A stretch of DNA of 64,000 bases, taken from the NCBI GenBank assembly GCA_001931535.1, contig CP016211.1, forward strand, positions 5,935,573 through 5,999,572. Reading direction: 5' to 3'. Below the pieces are notes generated by a model, which had not been told where the DNA came from, ran no database searches, and saw only the letters and a program-made list of their open reading frames with translations. Numbering within the stretch: the first letter of the stretch is position 1; each line of letters begins with the position of its first letter. This document shows, one piece after another, positions 29,310 through 37,986 of this stretch. Made by a program: the position numbers and the translations under genes. The stretch is from Minicystis rosea. GTDB lineage: Bacteria; Myxococcota_A; Polyangia; Polyangiales; Polyangiaceae.

Positions 29310-30812
29310 CTACGATGCCGCTGAAGCTTGAATGAAATGCGTCCGCTCGCGGACCGTGGTCCAGCGCTTGAGGATCCCGATCGTCGTCGGATCGTCCTCG
29401 CGGAGCTTCTCGAACAGATAATCCTGAATGCCTTTGTGCACGCTGCACACGGTGCTCTCGCGCATCCGGCCGTGGATGCTCCCGAGCGAGCGGAAGTTGT
29501 GCTCGGGTTGGATACCGCAGTACGGCGCGTAGGTGCAGCTCGCGCAGTCGGGCTGCACGTCGCGGATCGACGCCATCACCAGCGCGCGCACCGTCGGGTG
29601 CTTCATCAGATCGCGGTACTTCGCGGTGTGCACGTCGCCGATGTGGAACATGCCCTCGCCGGTCTCCGCCATCATCCGGCCTTCGTCGCTCGTGTAGATC
29701 TTCCCATCGTAGCTATAAGCGATCTGCCCGATCGCCGAGCCGCCGGGAGAGCGGATGTCGAGGAAGTTCGGATCGTCGTCGCCGAGGATCTTCGTCAGGA
29801 AGATCGACGCATACCGCTCGAGGACCTGCTCGCCCTTCTTGTTCTTGTCGAGGATGTGCTCCGTCGCCGCGCGGTAGAAGTCGCGGTACGCGGCGCGATC
29901 GTACTCGACCACGCGCGCCGTCCGCCCCGCGAAGCCGAACGGATCGATGGGCCGGAGGAAGATGGCCCGGCACCCGAGCGACACGTAGTGATCGACGATC
30001 TCCCGCGGGTACTTGAGGGCCTCGCGCGTCGTCGTGAGCAGCGCCTCGACGTGGTAGAGCGTCGGATCGAGGCCGAGATCGATGTAGGCCTTGTTCACGC
30101 GCTCGATCCACTTCACCGCGACCGCGTGCGAGTTGCCGCTGGCGAGGACGCGCTGCTTCAGATGGAGCGGCTCCGGCCCGTCGATCGAGGTGCAGATCTG
30201 CACCTTGTTGTTGACGAGATAGGCGAGCTTCTCCTCGTCCATCAGGGACATGTTCGTGACCATCGTGAACTCGAGCTGCTTGCCGTAAGCCCGGTTCTTC
30301 GCGATCGCGTACTGGATGATGTGCTGGACGACGGGGAAGTTCACGAGCGGCTCGCCGCCCTGGAACTCGATGGTGAGCGCGGGCGAGGTCGTCTGGAGCG
30401 CGAGATCGACGGACTTCTCCGCCGTCTCCTTCGACATGTCGGTCTGCACCTGATCCATGTCGGCGCGGCTCGCGTGGCAGTAGACGCACGTCTCGTTGCA
30501 ACGCAGCGTCACCACCATGACGTGCAGGTTGGGCCCGTAGTTGAGGAAGCGCTTCTTGTGGCGCATCCGCTCCGCCAGCTTCGCCTGATCGAGCTGATTG
30601 CTGATGAAGCTCTTCTCGGCGAGGCGCGTGTGGAGCGGCGATCCCGGCGTGAGCTGTCCGCGACCGAGCTCCGCCATCTCGTCACGCGTGACGAAGAGCC
30701 AGTCGCCCCAATAATTGGTGAGCAGGTAATCCCCGCCGATGGCGCGGAAGCGGAACGGCGCGAGGCCCGAGGGAGCCTGGGCGCTCGGGCCGAGCTCGGT
30801 GAAGAGTGTCAC
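29310..30812 (-). CDS. hxsB: His-Xaa-Ser system radical SAM maturase (HxsB-like)
   Basis: The 500-residue protein starts at GTG 30810-30812, which overlaps the TGA of the upstream small gene; GGAGGTG lies 5-7 nt ahead. The N-terminus (FRFRAIGGDYLLTNYWGDWLFV) and the rSAM motif TLRCNETCVYC (~residues 103-110) match the HxsB family, as do IEFQGGEPLVNF and the SPASM-type C-terminal Cys set (CASCTYAPYC...VCSV) that would bind auxiliary Fe-S clusters. It would generate a 5'-deoxyadenosyl radical and modify the HGS repeats of HxsA encoded just downstream. The usual second rSAM protein of these systems (HxsC) is not present in this locus. Confidence 0.9.
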   Translation of the reverse strand: MTLFTELGPSAQAPSGLAPFRFRAIGGDYLLTNYWGDWLFVTRDEMAELGRGQLTPGSPLHTRLAEKSFISNQLDQAKLAERMRHKKRFLNYGPNLHVMVVTLRCNETCVYCHASRADMDQVQTDMSKETAEKSVDLALQTTSPALTIEFQGGEPLVNFPVVQHIIQYAIAKNRAYGKQLEFTMVTNMSLMDEEKLAYLVNNKVQICTSIDGPEPLHLKQRVLASGNSHAVAVKWIERVNKAYIDLGLDPTLYHVEALLTTTREALKYPREIVDHYVSLGCRAIFLRPIDPFGFAGRTARVVEYDRAAYRDFYRAATEHILDKNKKGEQVLERYASIFLTKILGDDDPNFLDIRSPGGSAIGQIAYSYDGKIYTSDEGRMMAETGEGMFHIGDVHTAKYRDLMKHPTVRALVMASIRDVQPDCASCTYAPYCGIQPEHNFRSLGSIHGRMRESTVCSVHKGIQDYLFEKLREDDPTTIGILKRWTTVRERTHFIQASAAS

Positions 30813-31063
30813 TTCGCCACCTCCGTGCTCTCGTCCGCGCGAACTTTCTCGATGCTCATCCCAAGCACGTAATTGCCGATCTCGGCGGCGAGCGTGCGCT
30901 CGTCGATGCCTTCGGCGGCCGTCTCCGCGCTCACGGTCACGCGCACGACGGAGGCGTCGCCCTCGCGCACGACGTCGGTCGCGCCGTAGGCGCCGTAGAT
31001 CTTCACCGCCTCGTCGAGCGCGGCGACATCGTAGAGATCGTGGTGGAAGCGAAGCTCGATCAC
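30809..31063 (-). CDS. Small HxsD-like accessory protein
   Basis: The 84-residue protein (ELRFHHDLYD...AVKIYGAYG...EIGNYVLGMSIEKVR) has the strand-rich, short layout of peptide-recognition partners in His-Xaa-Ser systems. Its NYVLG segment resembles the LLNDYxLRE-type end of HxsD proteins. Its ATG overlaps the stop of the preceding gene (ATGA), and its TGA overlaps the hxsB GTG, so all three are produced in balanced amounts. The likely role is binding the HxsA leader or the maturase. It is a second, shorter relative of the HxsD-like protein encoded upstream. Confidence 0.65.
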   Translation of the reverse strand: MIELRFHHDLYDVAALDEAVKIYGAYGATDVVREGDASVVRVTVSAETAAEGIDERTLAAEIGNYVLGMSIEKVRADESTEVAK

Positions 31064-31545
31064 GACGTCGCGCCTCCCGCGCTGCCATCCTTGGACGAAG
31101 CCTCGTCCTTGGACGTGTCGTCACCCTTCTTCGCGTACTTCTCTTCCCAGCTCATGGCGATGCCCAATGGATCGTCGAACGCTCCGTCGCCGTCTGCAAG
31201 AAGATCATCGAGCGCTCCAGCATCCGGCGCCCCGGCGCCACCCGGCGTCCCGAAGGCCTCGATGGCGAGCGCCTCCATGAGCGCCCGGTTCTCGTCCACG
31301 ACCTTGCGTCGCCACGCCTCGCCGAGAAGCTCGTCCTGAAGCTCCTGCGCGAGCGCGTCGAGGTTCGCGTTCGCCGCTTTGGCGCGCAGCGTCACCTCGA
31401 CGCGGCCGCCGACCCGATCGAGATGCACCCAGCACCGATCGATGAAGGCGAAGGCCGCGGCGTACACGGCGTCCCTCGGGAGCGAAGCTTCGTCGAGCGC
31501 GAGCACGACGCGGCCGTCTCCGGGGTTGGTTCGAGTCTCGAGCAT
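31060..31545 (-). CDS. hxsD: HxsD-like protein
   Basis: The 161-residue protein starts at ATG 31543-31545 (MLETRTNPG), with TGGAGA about 9 nt upstream; the open frame extends 15 codons further. The core has VYAAAFAFIDRCWVHLDR, RVEVTLRAK and ELQDELLGEAWRRKVVDENRALMEALAIEAF, the pattern of HxsD (helix-strand start and LLNDYxLRE-like helix). The last ~55 residues are Gly/Ala/Asp/Ser-rich and disordered. It is the first gene of the four-gene operon hxsD, small partner, hxsB, hxsA. HxsD proteins are required for these systems but have no proven biochemical role known to me. Confidence 0.7.
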   Translation of the reverse strand: MLETRTNPGDGRVVLALDEASLPRDAVYAAAFAFIDRCWVHLDRVGGRVEVTLRAKAANANLDALAQELQDELLGEAWRRKVVDENRALMEALAIEAFGTPGGAGAPDAGALDDLLADGDGAFDDPLGIAMSWEEKYAKKGDDTSKDEASSKDGSAGGATS

Positions 31546-31613
31546 GCCGAAGGTTCTCCAGAGGTCCGGCGCGCTCCGTGGAGCGAGCACCGGAACGATC
31601 GTGCATCGTGTCG

Positions 31614-31808
31614 CTACGGGTTCGACACGCAGCGCGTGCAGTTGCCCCCGCCGATCCCGATGGCCTGCACGATCAGGCTCGTCGAGCGAGGCATCTCATG
31701 GGTGCACCGACCCAAGGTCCGAGCGCAGCCATTCGGGTTCGCGGGGTACAGCATCTCCCAGCCCATGAGATTGCCACAGCAGGCGCCGCGGCAGCCAGAG
31801 GATTGCAC
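31614..31808 (-). CDS. Possible small Cys-rich peptide upstream of hxsD
   Basis: From GTG 31806-31808 a 64-residue frame reads with seven Cys (GCRGACCGN, NGCARTLGRC, GGGNCTRCVSNP) and ends 68 nt before hxsD. It could be an rSAM/RiPP substrate or the tail of a decayed gene. No good ribosome-binding site is visible, and the start is only one option. Low confidence. Confidence 0.2.
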   Translation of the reverse strand: MQSSGCRGACCGNLMGWEMLYPANPNGCARTLGRCTHEMPRSTSLIVQAIGIGGGNCTRCVSNP

Positions 31809-32292
31809 GTCGACGACGCGCCGACCGCTCCGGTTCTCACTCCGGTGGAAGTGAGTCCCCCCACCCGCCACACCCGAAAGTCGATCGCGAAGGCGGCGAG
31901 GCCAGCGCCGGCCGGGTCGGGGAGCACGCCGCCGCCCCTGAAAACCCGTTCGCGCCGATGTCGAAGACCGCGCGCAAGGGCGGCCGCATGGCTCTGCGCG
32001 GCAAGAGGCGCATCGGCAGCCGACACCCATCTTCGGCTCGTCCATCACGGCGATCTGCGAATCCAACCCTGAATCGATCGCACCGTCACCACCCACCCGC
32101 GAATCTCATCCGAGCCTGCGAGGAGCCAGGCTTCCTGCTCCGTCGCGAAGCACCACCGACGCTCGCATCACCGAAGATGCTTTGCTGCAAAAAGCAACAC
32201 ACGCTCGATGGCCGCTGCGGGGCGCTCCAATGCCACGCACGTGGCGCGAAGCTCCGTGCAGCGGGAGCGCGTGCGGCGCCCCCCTCGAACGA

Positions 32293-32326
32293 CGAAGCCC
32301 CACGTCACGTTGGACGCGGGGCTTCG
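32293..32326. terminator. Hairpin after the Tat-exported protein gene
   Basis: CGAAGCCCC (32293-32301) pairs perfectly with GGGGCTTCG (32318-32326) across a 16-nt loop. It lies 36 nt beyond the stop of the minus-strand gene at 32363 and has no T-run. Confidence 0.5.
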
Positions 32327-32362
32327 ATGACGAGCAAGTCTGTCGCTCGGTGGGCGTGGTCG

Positions 32363-32881
32363 TCAGACGAGGTGGACCATCGCGTTCGGCTCTTCGCCGG
32401 TCAGCAGCTCGTGATGACGGGCGAAGCGCTCGGAGTAGGTCAGAAGGCCGGCGACGGGGCCGCCTTGACCGCTCTTCGAAAGGAGGTCGGCGAGGGTCAT
32501 GGCCGCGAGCCCCTGCTCCTCCGCGGTCGGGAGCCAACCGTCACCGCCGTTGCGCACGAAGATGGCGAGGCCCTCGGTGGCAGCGGGCGGGCGCGGCGCG
32601 AGCGCCGATGCATCGGGTGCGAGGAGCTCGAGCACGAAGGCATGATCGTCGGCGCCCTTCACCTCGATGTGCAAGGCACCATCGCGCACCGGGTGGACCG
32701 CCGCGACCGTCCAGCGCGCGAAGCGCTGACCAACCTGGAGATCGACGGAGTTGCGCAACGCGGGGGCCGATACCGAAAGCCCACTCTCCGATTGCGCTGC
32801 CACCCCGCCCGCGATGATCCCCGCGAGACCAGATGCTCCCATGAGACCCACAGCAGAGCGTCGCGAAATCGTGCCGGGCAT
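32363..32881 (-). CDS. Tat-exported protein of unknown function
   Basis: The 172-residue protein starts at ATG 32879-32881 with GGAGG 9 nt upstream. Its N-terminus (TISRRSAVGLMGASGLAGIIAGGVAAQ) is a twin-arginine leader with likely cleavage after VAAQ or nearby. The mature part has a beta-rich section (RFARWTVAAVHPVRDGALHIEV) and an acidic C-terminal helix. No family was recognised. It is the closest same-strand gene downstream of the double-rSAM protein at 33083, about 200 bp away, and might be a substrate or carrier, but that is inference. Confidence 0.55.
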   Translation of the reverse strand: MPGTISRRSAVGLMGASGLAGIIAGGVAAQSESGLSVSAPALRNSVDLQVGQRFARWTVAAVHPVRDGALHIEVKGADDHAFVLELLAPDASALAPRPPAATEGLAIFVRNGGDGWLPTAEEQGLAAMTLADLLSKSGQGGPVAGLLTYSERFARHHELLTGEEPNAMVHLV

Positions 32882-33082
32882 TTGTCGTCGCCTCCGTTAG
32901 CCTAACAACAGACCATGGTTTCGTCGGGTTGGTCAACTCGAAACACGATGACGCGAGCGCCGAGCCCGCGTGATTTTCCCGGCTTTCGCTTGGGCTTCGC
33001 GCGCGTTGGTGGTGCGTCGGGCGCGTGACGCGCAGCGTCTCGGTGGGGAGCATCACCCGGGCACGACGCGGCAGCCACCGCA

Positions 33083-35443
33083 TCAACCGATGACGGGCGG
33101 GATCTCCGCGCTCGCGCGGGGGACGTCGGTCGAGACGGGGCGCACCAAGTCTTCCGGCCGGATCAGCCATTTGGGCTCGGGCACGTCCTCGAGCTCGTAG
33201 AAGCCGCCGCAGAAGATGGAGTGCGGGCAGCCTTCGCAGACGGGCTTCCGCACGCGGCGCTCGCGCAGGTAATCGAAGAGGTTCACCTCTTCGTTGTTCA
33301 CGAAGAGCATGTGCCGCTCGAGCTTGAGCATGTCGCCCATGAGGTAGCGCTCGTAGCCGGGCATGAAGCAGAACGGCAGATTGATGACCTGGAACTTGAG
33401 GCGCCCTTCGTAGGCCGCGATGACCTTCATCGCCTCCGCTGCCGCCTCGGCGGTGTCGGGCGCGATCGAGCTCGTGGCCCGACCGAAGGGCGTGAGGAAC
33501 TGGATGTTGAACCAGCCGAGCCCGAGGTCGAGCAAGAGATCGGCGACCGCGCCGAGCTTCTTGTAGTTCGATTTGGTGATGGTGATGTTGCCGCCCAGCT
33601 CGACGTGCTCGGGCGCGAGGCGCACGAGGTTCCGGACGCCCGCGCAGGTCTGCTCGAAGGCTTCGGCCACGCCCACGTTCTGCGCGTGCGTCTGCGCGTC
33701 GGGGCCGTGGATCGAGGTGAGGATCGAGGTCACGCCCGAGTGCACGAGCTTGTCGGCGAACTCGGCATAGCTCGCCATGCGCGCATTGGTGGTGACGTTG
33801 ATCTTCTCGTAGCCGATGCGCCGGCTGAAGCCGACGAGCGCGAGGAGGTTCGGGTTGAGCGTGGGCTCGCCGCCGTCGAAATCGAGGAGTGTGACGCCGA
33901 GCTTGCGGTACTTCACGAGCAGCTCGCGCTGGCGATCCACGTTGCCATCGAACTGCGAGCGCGTGCCCGTCGCACAGAACGTGCAGCGGTTGTTGCACTT
34001 GTAGGTGACGTTCATGATCACCTTCTTGGGGCCCTGCGTGGCCTCCATGCGGCGGTCGAACGTCCACTTGAAGCGCTCGAGCTCCGCGAGGGTGACGTGC
34101 TCCGTTTCGATCGATGGATGCTGCTGGAAATGCGGGCCGTAGTCGGCGATGAGCGGGAGCACGCGCCCGCGCTCCGCGGCCATGGCCGCGAGGCGCGTGC
34201 CCGGGAGCGGCGTGGCGAATTGCACGCTGGGCCAAGCGCCCGTCTCCTCGTGGAGCTTGAGGGCGAATTCGAGGGTGCCGTTGATCTCGCGCCGCGTCTC
34301 GCCCGGCAAGCCGATCATGAAATGGACGAGCATGGGCAAGCCAACGGCCGCGGCCCCGCGCGCCGCTTCACCGATGGCCTCGAGATCGAGCTTCTTGTCG
34401 ACGACCTGATCGACCACGCGCTGCACGCCGCTCTCGGCGCTGACGGAGAGCGTGGTCATGCGTCCCTTCATGGTCGCGAAATGGGCCGGCAGGATGTAAT
34501 CGGCGCGCATCCCATTGGGGACCTCGAAGCGCAAGTCGTGCTTCTCGACGAGGTCCATCACGGCATCGAAATGCGCCTCGTTCACGTTGACGAGCTCGTC
34601 GAGGAAATGCAGGCGTGCGGCCCCGCGCTGCGCGAGATCGGCAAAGAGACGATCGAGGTACCCAGCCGAATACCGACGCTGCGTCTTGGGTGCGATGAGC
34701 CGACCATCACGTCGCGAGGTGGGGTTCGACGAGCAATGCACACAGCGGTACGGGCAGCCGCGGGTGGTGAGCACGGGGACGCTGCGCCCGTCGATGGGAA
34801 AGGCCCAGCTCGGCCGGCCGAGGCCGCGCACGACCTCGCCGTGGAAATGGAAGTACCGATCGAGATCGACGAGATCCCACGCGGGAAGCGGCAGCGCATC
34901 GAGCGGCGCGGGCTCGCCGCCGTCGACGACGCGGGGCGCGCCGCGGCCCTCGGCGAGGAGCTCGGCGATCAGGCCGGGGAGGATCTCTTCGGCCTCGTAG
35001 CGAAGGAAGACGTCGACCTCGGGATACGACGCGAGCGTGCTTTCGGCGCGCGCATCCACCACGTGCTGTCCGCTTTGGTAGAGATCGGCGAGCACGATCG
35101 GCGCATCGGGATGATCACGGCGAATCGCCTCGAGGATCTCGCCGAGGATCGCGTCACGCGCCGGCGGCCGATGGAAGGGCGTGAACGCGACCACGAATGC
35201 CTTCGCCTCACGCGGGAGGCGCGCGAGCACGGCCGTGGCCGGCGCGCCGAGGCGAACACGATTGTCGTCGAGCGATGCGCACGTTGCGCCCTCGATGGCA
35301 AAGGCATCGACGAGCGCGACCTCGTGGCCGCTCGCGCGCAGGACGGCGGCGGCCTGCACCGTGCCGAGATCGGCGAAGTACGGATAGTCGATGAAATCAC
35401 GCGAGACCCCGAGCGGTGGAAAGACGATCGCGACGAGGCTCAT
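33083..35443 (-). CDS. Fusion of B12-binding-type rSAM and a second rSAM domain
   Basis: The 786-residue protein starts at ATG 35441-35443 (MSLVAIVFPPLG), where TAGAAT lies 7 nt upstream. Residues 1-190 look like a cobalamin-binding Rossmann domain (AIVFPPLGVSRDF, LADLYQSGQH). The first rSAM domain carries TTRGCPYRCVHCS (~229-236) and the B12-rSAM type IGLPGETRREI. The second carries VTYKCNNRCTFCATG (~482-489), DFDGGEPTLNPN, and a short Cys-rich end (VCEGCPHSIFCGG). The two different rSAM types in one chain suggest consecutive steps on the same substrate. It is the first of the array on this side; the next gene (35574) lies 130 bp upstream on the same strand. Confidence 0.85.
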   Translation of the reverse strand: MSLVAIVFPPLGVSRDFIDYPYFADLGTVQAAAVLRASGHEVALVDAFAIEGATCASLDDNRVRLGAPATAVLARLPREAKAFVVAFTPFHRPPARDAILGEILEAIRRDHPDAPIVLADLYQSGQHVVDARAESTLASYPEVDVFLRYEAEEILPGLIAELLAEGRGAPRVVDGGEPAPLDALPLPAWDLVDLDRYFHFHGEVVRGLGRPSWAFPIDGRSVPVLTTRGCPYRCVHCSSNPTSRRDGRLIAPKTQRRYSAGYLDRLFADLAQRGAARLHFLDELVNVNEAHFDAVMDLVEKHDLRFEVPNGMRADYILPAHFATMKGRMTTLSVSAESGVQRVVDQVVDKKLDLEAIGEAARGAAAVGLPMLVHFMIGLPGETRREINGTLEFALKLHEETGAWPSVQFATPLPGTRLAAMAAERGRVLPLIADYGPHFQQHPSIETEHVTLAELERFKWTFDRRMEATQGPKKVIMNVTYKCNNRCTFCATGTRSQFDGNVDRQRELLVKYRKLGVTLLDFDGGEPTLNPNLLALVGFSRRIGYEKINVTTNARMASYAEFADKLVHSGVTSILTSIHGPDAQTHAQNVGVAEAFEQTCAGVRNLVRLAPEHVELGGNITITKSNYKKLGAVADLLLDLGLGWFNIQFLTPFGRATSSIAPDTAEAAAEAMKVIAAYEGRLKFQVINLPFCFMPGYERYLMGDMLKLERHMLFVNNEEVNLFDYLRERRVRKPVCEGCPHSIFCGGFYELEDVPEPKWLIRPEDLVRPVSTDVPRASAEIPPVIG

Positions 35444-35573
35444 GGTGCCCATTCTACGAGGGCCCTAGGTGGATGTCACCGACGGCCGCGCGCCCATCAG
35501 GCGACGTCGAAGCGCCAATGCGGGCTGCTACGCGAGCCGCGCGCGATCGATGATCGCGTGATTGCGCGGGAGA

Positions 35574-36461
35574 TCACGCCGGTGCGACGGCCCGCACCTC
35601 GGTGCCGCCATACACATCGACGTAGTCTCGTCGCAGGCCGGGGCACGCGTCGGCCCAGCGGCAGCCGCGGCATCCCTCGGGCTTCACGCCGCCGGAGAGG
35701 CGCGACGCGGAGAGCTCGAAGACCTCGTCGGGCGTGACCACCGTCACCCGATCGGCGCCGGGGTGGCGCACATGATCTTCGTAACCCGGGAGAAAGCAGC
35801 GCGGGATGTGCAAGCTCACGACCTCGTATCCGCCGCGGCGCGCGTCGTCGAAGGCCGGCAAGAGATGAGGCACGACGTCGGAGATGCGCGGGAGCTGCTC
35901 GACATTGCCGGCATTCTGATCGGTGAGCGACACGAGCCAGAGCGCGAATTTGCGAATGCCCAGCGCGTGCAGCGCGGCGATCCAAGCGCGCACGTCGCGG
36001 TAGGTGTCGTTCTTGAGGATGAGATCGGCGACGGGATCCAAGCCGCGCGCGACCAGGTTCTCGATCGCGGTCCGGCGGAGCTTCGCCGTCTCGGCGCGGC
36101 GCACGGTGGTCTCGTAGGCAGCGTCGGAGAACGCGTGCATGGAGACGTGGAAGCGATCGACGCCGCACGCGACGAGCTGATCGAGGTAGGGCGCGTGCGC
36201 GTAGCGGAGCCCATTGGAAGCGACCTTGACGTGCTCGAAACCGCGGCGGCGCGCGTGCTTCACGAGCACGCCGAGATCGCTGCGGATCGTGGGCTCGCCG
36301 CCCGTGAAGGCCACGTCCTTGTAGCCACGGCTCGCGGCCCGATCGATCTCGCGCGCCACCCGCTCGGCCGGGAGCGCGCGGCGGCGCATCTCGTCGGTGA
36401 TCGTGCAATAGGTGCAGGCGAGGTTGCAGTCGTAGCCGAGCACCACGTCGAGGAGGGCCAT
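35574..36461 (-). CDS. Radical SAM protein with auxiliary-cluster C-terminus
   Basis: The 295-residue protein starts at ATG 36459-36461 (MALLDVVLGYDC), with TACGAT 6 nt before it. The cluster motif CNLACTYC is at residues 12-19, so there is no N-terminal extension. FTGGEPTIRSDL, KVASNGLR and VSMHAFSDAAYE are typical rSAM barrel motifs. The C-terminal EGCRGCRWADACPGL could bind an extra Fe-S cluster (SPASM-like). It shares a 75-bp divergent promoter region with the rSAM gene at 36537. It resembles the other single-domain rSAM proteins of this array; substrate unknown. Confidence 0.85.
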   Translation of the reverse strand: MALLDVVLGYDCNLACTYCTITDEMRRRALPAERVAREIDRAASRGYKDVAFTGGEPTIRSDLGVLVKHARRRGFEHVKVASNGLRYAHAPYLDQLVACGVDRFHVSMHAFSDAAYETTVRRAETAKLRRTAIENLVARGLDPVADLILKNDTYRDVRAWIAALHALGIRKFALWLVSLTDQNAGNVEQLPRISDVVPHLLPAFDDARRGGYEVVSLHIPRCFLPGYEDHVRHPGADRVTVVTPDEVFELSASRLSGGVKPEGCRGCRWADACPGLRRDYVDVYGGTEVRAVAPA

Positions 36462-36539
36462 GGGGCGATCGTAGCGCCGTTCGCGCCCCGTATGGCCGGC
36501 TCGACGCCCGCGCGCGCCGTGATGTAGAGTGCAACGATG
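36459..36539. promoter_or_regulatory. Divergent promoter pair between two rSAM genes
   Basis: On the minus strand TACGAT (36468-36473) lies 6 nt before the ATG of the gene at 35574-36461. On the plus strand TAGAGT (36525-36530) lies 6 nt before the ATG at 36537. Neither gene has a Shine-Dalgarno sequence, so both messages are likely leaderless. Confidence 0.5.
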
Positions 36540-37946
36540 GTGTCGGGATCTGCAGCTCTCCCAGCGCCGGGTGAGCCTGCGCCGCGCCCCGCAGGAAGCA
36601 TCTTCCGCGATCCCCCTCCGGCGGAAGCAGAGGCGCAGGAGCTCCAGGCGGAGATCGCGCGCATCCTGGTGCGCGCCCCTCGGATCCCCATCGATCTTCC
36701 CGCTTTCCGGCTCAGCCTGCTCGGCGTCCACACGGACGGGAAGCTCATCGATCTGATCATCGGCAAGAGCTCCCCCATCGCGCGGCTACGCCTGCGGCCC
36801 GCGACCGCGTCTGCCGGCGGCCTCGTGACGCTGGGAGCGAAGCGCCCCCGCGTGGTGAGCGCAGCGGTGGAGGCCATCCACGGCGACACGCAGCGCTTCC
36901 GAAGCGAGCTCGATTCGATGGCGGATCGCGTGAGCGCCTCCATCGATCAAGATCGATGGAGCGCCGCGCTCGCCGTGGCCAAGCGCCTCCGCCGGGTGCC
37001 GTCGGGCGTTCCGCTCGAGCATTTCCGCCTGCTCGTGCCGGGCGTGACGCACCCCCTCGGCTTGGTTCGCGTCGGCTTCACCTGCAACCAGGATTGTGGC
37101 CTCTGTTGGCAAGACCGTGACTGGGGTCGCTTCGACGCCGCGCAGGTGATCACCTGGATCGAGGATCTCCACGCAGCCGGCGCGCGCGAGCTGATCATCT
37201 CGGGCGGCGAGCCCACGCTCGATCCGGAGCTCGAGCGTTACATCAGGCACGCCCGCGCCCTCGGGTTTCACGCCGTCACGCTGGAGACCAACGCGGTCCA
37301 GATCGCCAAGCCCGGCGTCGCCGACAAGCTCCGCGAGGCCGGCCTCGCCGGTGCCTTCGTCTCCCTGCACGCCGGCGACGCCGCCGTCTCCGACGCGGTG
37401 ACGCGCGCGCCCGGCACCTTCGTGCGCACGGTGAAAGGCGTGCAGAACCTGCTCGCCGCGGACATCGAGGTCCGCCTCAACGCCGTGATGGTGCAAGAGG
37501 TGCTCGCGAACCTCGCCGCCCTCCCCGACGTCATCCACGAGGCCTTCGGCGCCCATCCGAAGCTCCGCAGCTTGATGCTCTCGCTGCCCGCCGAGCCCTT
37601 CGATCGCGCGCTGCTCCCGGACATGATCCCGGACCCGGCGATCCTCCGCTCGCTCCTCCCCAAGGCCATCGATCGCGCCTTCGCGCTGGGCATCGCGGTG
37701 CGCGGCCTCGACGGACCGTGCGGCCCTCAGCTCTGCGCCTACGGCGCGGATCCAAGGGTCACGCGGCTCGATCCGGTGCCCGACGGCGAGCTCCATTTCC
37801 GCCGGCATCTCCCCGCGTGCGACGGGTGCGTGGTCCGTCACGCGTGCTTCGGTCCGCGGACGGCGCAGGTCGAGCGGTACGGCGACGCGTGCGTCGCGCC
37901 CATCACCAAGCTTCCCGACGCGGCGAGCGACACGCGCCCGCGTTGA
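36537..37946 (+). CDS. Radical SAM protein with N-terminal extension
   Basis: The 469-residue protein has a Pro/Ala-rich then mixed extension (1-175) without recognised fold. The rSAM barrel has FTCNQDCGLCWQ (Cys183, 187, 190), IISGGEPTLDPEL, TLETNAVQI, and the sub-family signature VSLHAGDAAVSDAVTRAPGTF. That signature recurs in other members of this array (SLHGSTAEISDAITEAPGTF and SLHGPDSAVSDRLTAAPGT), showing common descent. The C-terminus has CDGCVVRHACFG for an extra cluster. It is the first gene of the plus-strand branch of the array. Confidence 0.85.
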   Translation: MVSGSAALPAPGEPAPRPAGSIFRDPPPAEAEAQELQAEIARILVRAPRIPIDLPAFRLSLLGVHTDGKLIDLIIGKSSPIARLRLRPATASAGGLVTLGAKRPRVVSAAVEAIHGDTQRFRSELDSMADRVSASIDQDRWSAALAVAKRLRRVPSGVPLEHFRLLVPGVTHPLGLVRVGFTCNQDCGLCWQDRDWGRFDAAQVITWIEDLHAAGARELIISGGEPTLDPELERYIRHARALGFHAVTLETNAVQIAKPGVADKLREAGLAGAFVSLHAGDAAVSDAVTRAPGTFVRTVKGVQNLLAADIEVRLNAVMVQEVLANLAALPDVIHEAFGAHPKLRSLMLSLPAEPFDRALLPDMIPDPAILRSLLPKAIDRAFALGIAVRGLDGPCGPQLCAYGADPRVTRLDPVPDGELHFRRHLPACDGCVVRHACFGPRTAQVERYGDACVAPITKLPDAASDTRPR

Positions 37947-37986
37947 CCCGCGCCGCAACCGTAAGACGGTGACCTCCGCGCGCAAG

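Larger units (their letters stand above)
31546..32362. promoter_or_regulatory. Upstream region of the hxs operon; one doubtful ORF and one hairpin
   Basis: No convincing gene fills these ~800 bp. The Cys-rich ORF at 31614-31808 (minus strand) is the only notable reading frame. A 9-bp-stem hairpin lies at 32293-32326. On the minus strand the hexamer TAGCGA near 31604-31609 could start the hxs mRNA. Composition and Cys-rich fragments in two frames hint at decayed coding sequence. Confidence 0.35.

Noticed and set aside
28864..29335. Plus-strand extension of the DUF697-like frame (Val/Arg/Ala repeats)
   Set aside because: It runs antisense through hxsA and reads its repeat in another frame; composition is unnatural.
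30739..31854. Long plus-strand frame across the hxs genes
   Set aside because: It opposes three overlapping genes with clear family resemblance.
35453..35573. 26-residue minus-strand frame between two rSAM genes, considered as a precursor
   Set aside because: Basic, low-information composition with no Shine-Dalgarno or core-like residues.
33221..35737. 838-residue plus-strand frame opposite the B12/rSAM fusion
   Set aside because: Shadow of the minus-strand gene; no motif recognised.
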